This document shows positions 49,225 to 61,000 of a stretch of 64,000 nt of DNA, one piece after another. Source of the DNA: Eleginops maclovinus (lineage: Eukaryota > Chordata > Actinopteri > Perciformes > Eleginopidae); NCBI RefSeq assembly GCF_036324505.1, contig NC_086360.1, positions 4,720,546-4,784,545 on the forward strand. The letters are read 5' to 3'. The notes below the pieces were generated by a model. That model had not been told where the DNA came from. It worked only from the letters and a program-made list of their open reading frames with translations, and searched no databases. Within the stretch, counting starts at the first letter, position 1; each line of letters opens with the position of its first letter. A program made the translations under genes and the position numbers.

Positions 49225-52011
49225 GATGAATCGTGAGGAGGGAGATGGCGCCTGGTGTCCTGAGGATAATCCTTCCGACGCTCAGTACCTGCAGGTCTGT
49301 GTCTGCTCACTGTATTAAAGACAGAAACTCCTATTCAATTCAATATTTCCTTTTCCTGCATATTCAGAATTTGAAAGTTTAGGTTTCTATGATGATTCTC
49401 AGTCACGTAGGTCAGGATATATTATGAAGTCTAAAGTCAACCGTTGATGATTGAAGTTGACAGTGGAGGACAGTACAGAGGTAAAATACTAAGATTCTTG
49501 GGCATTAGTCGTGACGTATGACGATTATTTTGCGGTTCATACTTTTACCTTTGGTGTCTACTAGAACAGTGGTTCTCAACTGGTGGGTCAGTGGTCGCGT
49601 ACCCATTTTGAGTGGGTTGCAAATACACAAATTTCTGTTATACAAACAATTTTCAAACTTTTATTTTGAAGGCCGGAATTGTTAATGCTCCGCCTGCAGT
49701 AGCGGTTTGACTGGAAATGTCAGACAACAGAAAGGGGTTTGAAAACTGCTGTCACGTAGTGATCATCTTCTCAATAAAACATCTTTACCAGTCTTCTGGC
49801 CAATAAGAATCAAGATTACGGCATGTTGCTGCAAATCCCCACGGAGAATAACTTTGCAGTAGAACTGCTCTTTATACATCCATGTCATTTACCTTTTTTT
49901 TTTTATAATGTCGAAAGAAATGTGTAGGCCATCTTTCATTTTGACCCACAGAACAATGGGGGCTGTCTACCCTTATCCACAATTTAAAGTAATTCACACA
50001 GCCCCTCTCCTCTCTCTTCTCTCTGTGAGGAGCAGCAGTTTCAGCTGTCAGAACAATGTAACAAAAGATAAATGGCATTAAATATTATTAAATATGCTGG
50101 GTAATAATACCTGTATTTAGTTTCTTCTCCGAGTGTACCAGAATGCATAGTTTACAAAAATCTCAGGGGTTGGGTTTTCAACATGTCACATTTTTCACGT
50201 GTGGTGTGTTTCCAGGATTGGCTCTAAGTCTGTGTTTTTATTTAATACAAAAACTATGTGCATTTTTAATTTCATAAAGTTCAATTCTGATTCTAGGAAA
50301 CGTGATGACCGTTTAAAGTTTTTTTAAAGCATACTTTAGTTCTTTGAAGTGATAATCTGCCTTTGGGTCGTGATTGATTTACGAAGGAAAAAGTGGGTCC
50401 TGAGGCTTGACCAGTTGAGAACCACTGTACTAGAACAAGTTGGCATCCTTCATTGTTTCTCATGAAGTCTGTCTGAAATTACCTGTATTCCCCTGCTGCT
50501 TGAAACGCTCAATTTTGGCGCCTGTCTCTTTAAGAGCCCTTTCCCAAAAAGACTGCACTGAATACTGTGTGTATTTCTCCGTGGATTTAGCAATTTGATA
50601 CTTTCACAGTATTTAAATGGCACCTTTGCCAATTGCTTTATAATAATCAGGACTATACTATACACTATATGGGACATTTTAGCTTGTATGTGAAAGTTAA
50701 GCAATTTCAACATATCATTTTCACTGGTGATACATTTTCTATCATCAGCAAACCCCTGTATATTTTTCCCACATTTTGTGTAGTTTAATTGACTTGTATC
50801 CACTTGTACAGTGCTTTTGTGGCTGCATAAACGCAGAAGACAAGTGATATACATGAACAATTGTAAAAGATGAATCATTCTATGGGCATGGGCTGAAGGA
50901 GGAAGGTTTGGTTTATCAAATCTAAAATATTCCTTAGATATTTAATCGTAAATGTGATTTTACTTTATCCAAAGTGACTACAAGTGAATACACTTCAGTT
51001 GACATGCCAGAATTTTGGGGTTCAGTATTTTGCCCAAGTACACTTTGACGTGTTGAATTCGGGGCGGAGATTGAACCGTTGGCCCCTTCATTGGCAGATC
51101 AGCAATTTCACCCTGAGCCACAGCAGCCTGAAGAAATCGTTCAGAAATGTTGACTGAGGATTGTCCAACATTTGATGAATCCACTCTTTTCCACATTTAG
51201 CTAACACAGTTTTACGGAAAACCTCAAACCGATTAGTTGACTTTTTTGAAGAAGACAATTAAAATATAAACTTTTGAGACTTGGCAGAATACTTTTATTG
51301 CTGTAATAAACTAACTTACAAAAGTTATTTGCATTGTTCAGGTGGATCTGGGCAAGTTGACCTTCCTGACGGTGGTCGGGACTCAGGGACGATACGCTAG
51401 GTACTCGGGGAACGAGTTCGCCCGAGCCTACCGCCTCAACTACAGTCGGGACGGCCTGCTGTGGAAGTCCTGGATGAACCGGCTGGGGAACACGGTGAGT
51501 AACACAAGTGTTTCACAAAGCACTGTGGGTAAGCACGGGCTGGGGGAGAAGGGAAATGCAGGAAAGAATAGAATCAAATATGGAGCGGAAACCTGGCGGC
51601 ATGATATAGCAGTGATGGAGAGAAGAATAAGAGAAACAGGAAGGAAAAGAAAAAGAAACTGACTAATTTTTCACTCTTCTGGTCATTCACACTGGAATCT
51701 CAGGAAATGACATTTACAAGCCAACTTCATGTTGGCCTTTAAGCTCCCTGACAGCTACAGTAATACTAACAGGACACAATTTCAACAGCAGGTCATGTTT
51801 GAAAGACATTTCTTCCTCTTTCAAGACTATTGATGTTTTCCATCTGAAATCTGTCTCCAGGTGATGGAGGGCAACAAAAACGCTTACACCTCTGTCATCA
51901 ACGACCTTCACCCTCCCATCATCACCCGCTACGTCCGACTGATCCCCGTCCCCAAGCTGTCCACCACCGTCTGCATGAGAGTGGAGCTGTACGGCTGTCT
52001 GTGGGAGGGTA

Positions 52012-52084
<73 letters not shown>

Positions 52085-55000
52085 TACTCACACACACACA
52101 CACAGACACACACAGACTTACACACACACACACACACACACAGACTCAGACAGTGTGAGCTCTGCTGACATTAGCGGTTGTTGACTCAGTGGAGTTAAAC
52201 TAAGAAATGTTGTCTCCTCCCCACATAAAATCCTCAGAAACCTCCTCATTTGGTAAAAGCCACAAGGTTTTTTCAGAAAGACTATTTTTTCTAAAACTGT
52301 TGTGCAATAATGCTTATCCATGCTGAGCACTTTATACAGCTAGTTTTTATTACACTGTAAAAAAAAAACATATTTTCACAAGTGATCACCAGAAGATGTC
52401 TACAACGGTGTCTTTATTTCTTCCAATAATTTTAATTTCACTTTATACAGGTTACACATACATTTACCCTCAGAATATGATGGTACATAACAGAAGTACT
52501 GGACTCAGAAAACGGCTTGCCATAAAAATGTATATATTATATGATAACAACTACGACTGTAAAATGTGGATCTGGATTGGAACGCTGTCTAAAAACAGTT
52601 ACTTTAAAGAAAATAAAAAGTGAGAGGCAACCTTTGAACTCAACCTTGATAATAATAATAATATTAATAAAAGCGTTATATTTTTATATATTTAGCACCT
52701 TTCATAAAAGAATTGTAGCCCAAAGTGCTTCACAGCAGTTAAATAGACATATAAGTATAAAAAGGGTAAAAGCAATGTAGACAATAAAAACATATTGATT
52801 GATAAGAACCAAACCTCCTGTGTTTCAACAAATACTGTATATGGACAATATTTTTGCAAAAAAATAGGCAATCTGTTTAATCCAAATGATCGAGAGTCCT
52901 CTAAATCTTTCAAATGTACTCCAATAAATCAAAATGAACCAAAATTGTCCAAATCGACCAAGCCATTCTTTAACTATTGTCCCTATAGGCTATAAATGGT
53001 AATTAATGCTATTTAACCCAAATTATGGTAATGGTGCAAATGGCCCAACATATGAATGTTAGCATCTGGCAGTTTTCTATGTGATGGGGACCCCGACTAT
53101 ACATTTTCTAACAAAACATTTTGGGGTACTTAACATTTCCGGGTTCACAATAGGACGCTATGAGCTGGCAACTAGAATATATATGACCACTATAGAACAT
53201 GAACAGACGAACGGAATATAAATAATCAAGGTATAAACTGGTCAGTACAAAACGTTGACACGATGACAGCAAATTCATTGATTTTTGTATGAAAATTTGC
53301 TGTGAATAAAGCAGTTAAACAATTTTGTCACCCCCTCCTGCAGACGGGCTGATCTCCTACAGCGCTCCAGAGGGTCAGATCATGATGCCGCCTGGTTATC
53401 CCATCGCCAGCTTCAACGACTCCACGTATGATGGAGCACATGAGAGGAGGTGAGTCACATGAACATCACACATCTCCTCTGTCCTCTCTCTGAGACTGAC
53501 AGCTCCCTCATCCAATAGGAAGCTGCTAGGCGGGCTGGGTCAGCTGACGGACGGTGTGATCGGCCTGGACGACTTCCTGCTGACCCGTCAGTACCATGTG
53601 TGGCCGGGCTACGACTATCTGGGCTGGAGGAACGACTCTCTGGGAAGTCCGGGGTTCGTGGAGATGGAGTTTGTGTTCGACAGGAAGAGGAACTTCACCT
53701 CTATGAAGGTTGTCAGTTCTTCTGACCTCATAGCAGTGACAGTTTATACACGCTTGTAGTACACAGCAGTACCGCTGCTAAACAGATTGCAATTCTCTGA
53801 CTGATCAACAGCGTTCTGTAGTAGTTTTGTGGGAGTGCACCAATCCTAACCTTTCCAAGGTTTTGCACCATTCTCCTATTTATATTTCCCTTGAATGTTT
53901 TACTTCTGTCATACATTCTTTAACTAACAAACTCAAGAATATGCACAAAAGAAATGTGTATTGTATTTGATATGTAATTGGAGATATGCACGTACTGTAT
54001 ATATTTAAAGAGAGTTACCTTTGACACTGATTCGAATCACATATGTGGCATGTCAAAAAACATAATCTGGGTCAAAATACTAATAATATTTCTTATACTA
54101 ATATTTTACTTTCATTTCAAAAGGTGTATTTATGTATAGTATCTACATAATATGTATACATGGTCATAAACAGCTTCCACACTAGAAGTCAAGTTCTGTC
54201 TTATCACCCTTTCTAATGAATGTATTTTCCTCTTAATCCAGGTTCACAGTAACAACATGTTCACCCGCGGTGTGAAGATCTTCTCCTCTGTTTCCTGCTG
54301 GTTTAAGCCCCGCCTCATCGCCGACTGGGAGGTTGAGCCTGTGTCATTCAAGACGGTGCTGGACGATAGGAACCCCAGCGCCCGCTACGTCACTGTGCCA
54401 CTGAACCGCCGCGCCGCCAAATCCCTCCGCTGCCGATTTTACTTTGCCGATTTCTGGATGATGTTCAGCGAAATCTCCTTTCAGTCGGGTAACAAACGCA
54501 CAATCAGAAATACAAATTCTAATTTATTTTTTTAAAATTATAATAATAATACCCCTTAATTTCTCCCCTCAGAGGACACCATACTCCCGTCTCTGATACC
54601 CATTGTGTCGACCGTCCCTCAAGTCAAGATGGAGAGCACCATGTCAACCCCACCTATGACAGGTATTCCCTTTGATCTCCCCCTTTTCATTTCACATAAA
54701 ATAATCCCCCAAATGTAACCACATTAAAGCTAGGGTAGGCATTTTATGGCATCGTTGACCTGTTCAGCATTTTGTGATTGTAGTGGTGTAAGAGAAAGGA
54801 TTGACTCCTGGTTTTCCTTTTCCTGAAGTGTCTTATAGGTGTTAGTGCATGTAAATGGTCTGCAAAGACTAAAATCCCAAAGTTCCTTCCAGAGGAGCCC
54901 CTTAAGCCTATTACTATTTTCCAAGCAGCTTTCATATGTCAGAGCATGTTCCAGAAACAGAAATATCTTACATTAGAATGCAGCTGTCGATGCTGCGTTG

Positions 55001-58000
55001 AAGCATTGCCATTCTAAAGTAGGAGTTTTGGTTCAAAGTTGGTTGGAAATCCAATCAATTCCAGATCATAATCAGAATGTGGGTGTTACGTAAGTGACAA
55101 GTGGTGTAAATCAACTTCACAAAATGAACACTTCAATAGCCATACATGTCAATCATTAGGGCTTAAAAGTTGTAAAGTGTGCTTAAAGCTGAAGGCAGGG
55201 TTAATTTCCCTGCTCAATTCATTTAAATGAGCCAATACCAGGTGTGCAGCTGCCGTAGAGGAGCGGATTGGAGGCTTGGCTTTAAGAAACGCGAGTGTGC
55301 TTTGTTTTTAAAAAAAACTTACATCTATAAATGATCATATCATAGTACCAAAACAAATACAAGCTTTTTGCATGGAACTAGTCGATATTGTTAACAAACT
55401 CATCAGTAGGAAAAATGACTCATCAATAAATATTACATTTAAATCTCTAACCTTTTATTCCACAGCAGCCAATGTATCAGCGAGTGACCCGCCAGATGAC
55501 GGGAAAACGCCCATCCTTATTGGCTGCCTGGTGACCATCATCCTGCTGTTAGTCATCATCATCTTCCTCATCCTCTGGTGCCAGTATGTCTGCAAGGTGC
55601 TGGAGAAGGTAAGCAGATGAACCACTGAAGAAGAGATACGGTATAATGGAAGATGATTTGATTTGAGTATAGAAGTGGTGAAGGCTCAAGATTCAAACCT
55701 ATTTTTTGATTGACTTGAAAGTTCATCCCTTGAATTTGAGCATTGGTTATGGAGGTTCCCTAAACGTGTTTCATCTCTCCCTTTCTCCTCCTTCAGGCTC
55801 CACGTCGGATCCTGGACGAGGAGGTGACCGTGAGGCTGTCCTCCTGCAGTGACACCATCATCCTGCAGACCCCTCCTGTGCCCCCTCGGTCCGGCCACGC
55901 CCCCACAGGTAGACTCCAAAACAGTTTGAGTATCATGGTCAGGTTTGTTGTGATACAGCCTTAAGCTGCATTTTATATATTAAAGGCCGTATATTAATAC
56001 AATTAATTAAGAATAATAATTAATATAAGTTTTATTATGTGTAGAAGTGTTATTACCACTACTACTAATAATAAGGTAATTGTGCAATTGGAATTACTGC
56101 ATATTTTGATGTTGTTAACAAACACTGCACTGAAAAAGCAGAGATGTTGACTTTAATTTAATGTATTACGTCAACAAATTTCACCTAACTGTATTAGGGT
56201 TGTGAAGGCAATAATATTAAATTGAACCATATATGTTTTATTTAAAGTTAATATTATTGCTTTCAACTATCCTTAACACATTTGTAATGCAGTGTGTTTT
56301 TAACAACAGGCTAAACAGGATGGAAGCAATACAAAAAAATACTAACATTCAACCCATACTGACTCGTTTCATTATCGTTTTCTGAGTTAACGGCATTAAA
56401 CTGTGGTCTGGTGAGTGATCTTGATATTACCTATACAGTATCTGTCTTATTTGACAATGCTTTACGGTGTTTTTCATATGTCCCTCTGACTTTAGTTTGG
56501 AAACAAAATATTATAAAACACAACTGAAATCATAGGGATCAAAACACGTGAAAGTCTGCATTGTTATACATTTAATTAAATAGATGTGCGAATGAAACTG
56601 AATTGTATGTCCAAAGTAGAAGCATACAAATATTCAATTGCTCATCAAGTTGAGATATGATGTTGTCATGGGAATATGTTTCAGAAACAATTTGCAGAAC
56701 TGAGGAGGCAAAGCTTGGTGCTCAAATTAATTATATTAACCATTTATAAAAACTAAGAATTTGATAGCTGTCATTTGATATTTAGGTCATCAAATTGGCT
56801 TAAACAAACTATTGCAGGGTTGTTTACGCTTTGTGAGCATGATCGTGTGTGATGTCTTCCTCAGGCCCCACCAACACTGACCCACATTATGAGAGAGTCT
56901 TTCTGTTGGACCCACAGTACCAGAACCCAGCGGTGCTGAGAAACAAGCTGCCGGAGCTGTCACAGAGTGCCGAGGCCTCAGGTAAACATGCTGCAGCTCA
57001 TTGAACTAACCCTTTGCGTAGTTAAAGTTAAAGAATTCCCTACAGAGAATATTTGACAGTGTGACTGGCATCACGATGCTAAGTACAATAGGTTTTGAAA
57101 GCAGTAGCTGTATTGTGTCTTTCTGGGGCTTTTATTCTGAAAAACCTATCCTAAACTTGAACCTATAACAATAGAGTTACTCTTTCGGGATTTATTTAAA
57201 AAATATCCTCATCCTGAGCTTCCTGTTAGGATACAAATATTCAATGGGGCTTTTGTCCTGAAAAGCTAGCCTAAACTTGAACTTACGAAAACGGTAGTTA
57301 CTTGCTGGGGCTTTTACTTTGAAAACAATGCTCATCTTCAGCTGCTTACAAGGATACAGATACTCTATGGAAACATGTATTTTCATAAGCTTAAACATAC
57401 AGTAGTTATAACAGGAAGAAATTGTAAATACCCCACTGAGAGATTTGAGTGTGTGATTGGCACGTGATCTTTGTCCCCATGCTAATTTTTCCAGAGGTAA
57501 GGAGGTTTTGATAGCAGTAGTTTTGTTTCATTTAAGGGATTTTAATTTTGCAAAACTTCCTTTAACGATACAGTTACTTTCTTGAGCTTTAAAAAAAAAA
57601 AAATCCTCATCCCAGGTGTCCTAATTATACAGTTACCCTATGGGGCTTTATTTTGAAAGAACATGCCTCATCCTGGACTGCCTTCTCTATTTGGGTTTTA
57701 TTTTGAAAAGTATCCTCATTTTGAACTCTCTGTAAGGACTTTGTACTCCATGGGGTTTTAAAAAAAAAAAGACCTTGCATCATCCTGAGCTTCCTGTAAA
57801 AACACAATAACTCTATGGGACTTTAATTTTGAAAATAAAGTCCACTTCCTGAGCTTCATGTAGGGATACAGACAATATGGCCTTTATTTTGAAAAAAATG
57901 CCTTTTGTTCATGTTTTATTGATCAGTTATTGACTATTTCTCCTCAAACAAAAGATAAACTTGAATGAAATTGAATCGGAATCAGCAGTGCCTAAAAAAT

Positions 58001-61000
58001 ACTCCAGATCATCCATTATGACATGTTTAGACCCGACTGTTAAAGCTACCTAGAGGGGAGGCCTCTGCTAAAATACATCCATCTTCTGCTGGCACCTTCA
58101 CAAACACCCTCAGTCCCTTACAGCTGTTGAATGTTTATCTGCTCTTGACTTCCTTTATTTCCTTCAGAAACATGCTTTCTGCCTTGCTCTTTTTTCTCCT
58201 ACCCTCTCCAGTATTTGTTGATGACGCTGAATGTGCATGTTCATTCAATCTGCAGATCTGTCTGCTTCACCTCCCAGCCCTCTCCATGTTTCCTCCTCCT
58301 CTTCTTCCAGCTCTGCTCCTCGGTAACCCTCTCTATGACCTCCTCCTGCTGACTTCCTGTCACATGACATCAGGCTGGTTGCGTGGTAAGAGCTGAAAGG
58401 TGTGACTTCAACATCTATCAGATACTCATTTCCTTTCGGTACACAGACGTTTATTCACTTTTTACAATGTACTTCTGTTTCCTGCCGTGGGATAATTTTT
58501 TTTGGGACATTTTTAAACTGTGAGGTTCAAAATCATATATTTTTAGAAGGTCAAACTATTGAAGTAAATGCCCTCCTGAATGTAACAATTCAGGATTATC
58601 TCATAGTAGTTCACTCACCAAACTCCGTTAATTATATAGTATAAATATTTACATACATGCATTTTCTATTGGTATCTGGGTGCATGTTACCAATAAGAAG
58701 TAAATAAATACAAAGAGTTTTTTGAGAAAAAAACAGGCCAACAGAAAGCGCTCTTTGATTTTTACATTGTTAAATTTCACAATAACCATTTTTGAAAACT
58801 AAATCTGATATTTATCTTAATTCTAGTATGAATTTTCAGCTTTATTCTTAAAAATCTTTCAGTGACACTCCTCTGATGATCAAAATTCACATCTAGAAGA
58901 ATGAGTCTATGGAATATATCAGGGATCCTACTGATATTGCTAACTTTATTGTGTATTGTCTACATTGACCAAAGGTGGAAGAAGAACTCGGATATAGAAT
59001 CCTATATATTCAATTAGAGTTATTGATGCATGAATGTGTTCAACACTTTAATGTTGCTTCTGGTAAAGGTGGGGTTTCTTGGAATTGCTTTATATACTGC
59101 TTGATAGATTAACCTATAATAATATACTATTATTTGTACATCATTTTTGTATTAAAAACATCAATCTGCAAAGTAGCCAGTAACTTAAGCTGTAGAATAA
59201 ATGTATTGGAGTAAAAAGTACAACATTTGCCTACAAAATGAGGTAAAAAATAAGTAGCATAATGTGGAAATTCTCAGTTGAAGTACTTCACATTTTCTAG
59301 TTATGTACATTGCTTGCGTTAATGTAGTTACATTCCAACACTTATTTCATCCATATAACACCGTTATTACACTGTTATTACAGCCATAATACACTACTTA
59401 GTACTTGTGTAACTGCTTTAATAGGGGTTAGAAAGGTGGTTATTGGAGATATAAATACATGGATATGAATGAAAGATCAAAAAGAGTTCCCCAGATTTTT
59501 TAGGTATGAAGTGATTCATAGGAAGCTGTAAAAACAAAATGATTCTTTCTGCTCCCGAGGAATCACGTAGAAAAGTCTCAAGGAAAAGCTAACCTGTTCT
59601 CCCTCCATTAGCGTGTGGAGGAGGCTACGCCGAGCCTGACGTCACCCAGTGCACTCCGCACCAGTGTTTCCATAGCAACGCACCGCACTACGCTGAGACA
59701 GACATCGTGCGGCTGCAGGGCGTCACCGGCAGCAACATGTACGCTGTCCCTGCCCTCACCGTGGACTCACTCACCAGGAAGGACATCTCTGCTGCTGAGT
59801 TTCCGCGGCAACAGCTGATCTTCAGGGAGAAGCTGGGGGAGGGGCAGTTTGGAGAGGTGAGCAGGGGCGGGCTCGGCAACAGCCAATCAGGAAACATTTT
59901 AAATCCAGAAAAGTTTGCACAATTAAAACTTGTCTGAAAGGTTTTTTAAATGCCGTGATGTGTGTTTTCAATTTTCTTTTAACACGGTGCACTGGAGTAT
60001 CAGTTTCTTAGCATCCGATGGATTTCCAAAAATAACAGAAGGTCAGGATGTCATAAAACTTGTTTGCCTCTTGAAAGTAGGCTGCTTGCTACCATGGTTG
60101 TATTTATACCTAATATCTCCTGCAGGTCCACCTGTGTGAGGCAGAGGGACTCCCAGAATTCCTTGGGGAAGGGTCACCCCTCCCTGACAGAGATGGGCGT
60201 TCTGTACTGGTAGCTGTTAAACAGCTGAGGGCCGACGCCACCAGCCAGGCCAGGTACACCATGTTTGTGTGTGACAGTAATTTTACATTTAAGGATCTGT
60301 GACCTTATTTGAAAGTCTTGAATGTGTCTCTTTAAAAGCTGTTAAGTGGAATACATATCTTATGACACATATTAGGTCTCTGATCACAACGGAACATCCT
60401 CAAAGGCAGTTGTATAGAGTTTCTGTGTACGCGTCAACATTTTGACCTCAATTTGGCTCTAGAGGAGAGTAATTTCATCACAAAAATCAAGGATTCGTCC
60501 TTCTAGGACCATGAATATCCACAGACACTGTAACAGTCATCTCGAAATGAGTCGTGAAGACATGGAACACCCCTGTTGTTAGTTAGTAGTTAGCTTCTGA
60601 CTTAGATTTAGATTGAATTTCACCAATAATATTGCAGCTCTTGACATTAGAGCATGTGGCTGTGTACAATACATTGTCCCTCCTATTATGCTATATTTAT
60701 TTACAATATATTGTAGGGCCATATCTATACAAAACTTGTCTCTGAAGTGTTTTGCTCAAAATACCAAACAGATACCCCATTCTAGCATGCCTCATCCCCC
60801 TCTATTTCAGCCCTGCTCCTGAAGTGCTGATTCTGTGACTGTAGCTTTGGAGCTGCTGCTGACCACGCCCCTTTGGAGCGTCATGCAGCTCTCCTCTGTA
60901 AAGAGAGTTTTCTACCGGGAGATACACTTAAACGCCATATTATGTTCCACACTATTAATAGGTGACCTTTAAGTTAGGGTGGGTCAAATTGAAGAAGCCA

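Noticed and set aside
58127..58310. Frame open upstream of cassette exon 13
   Set aside because: It is intronic sequence that happens to stay open; a clear acceptor (CTTCTTCCAG) precedes the exon.
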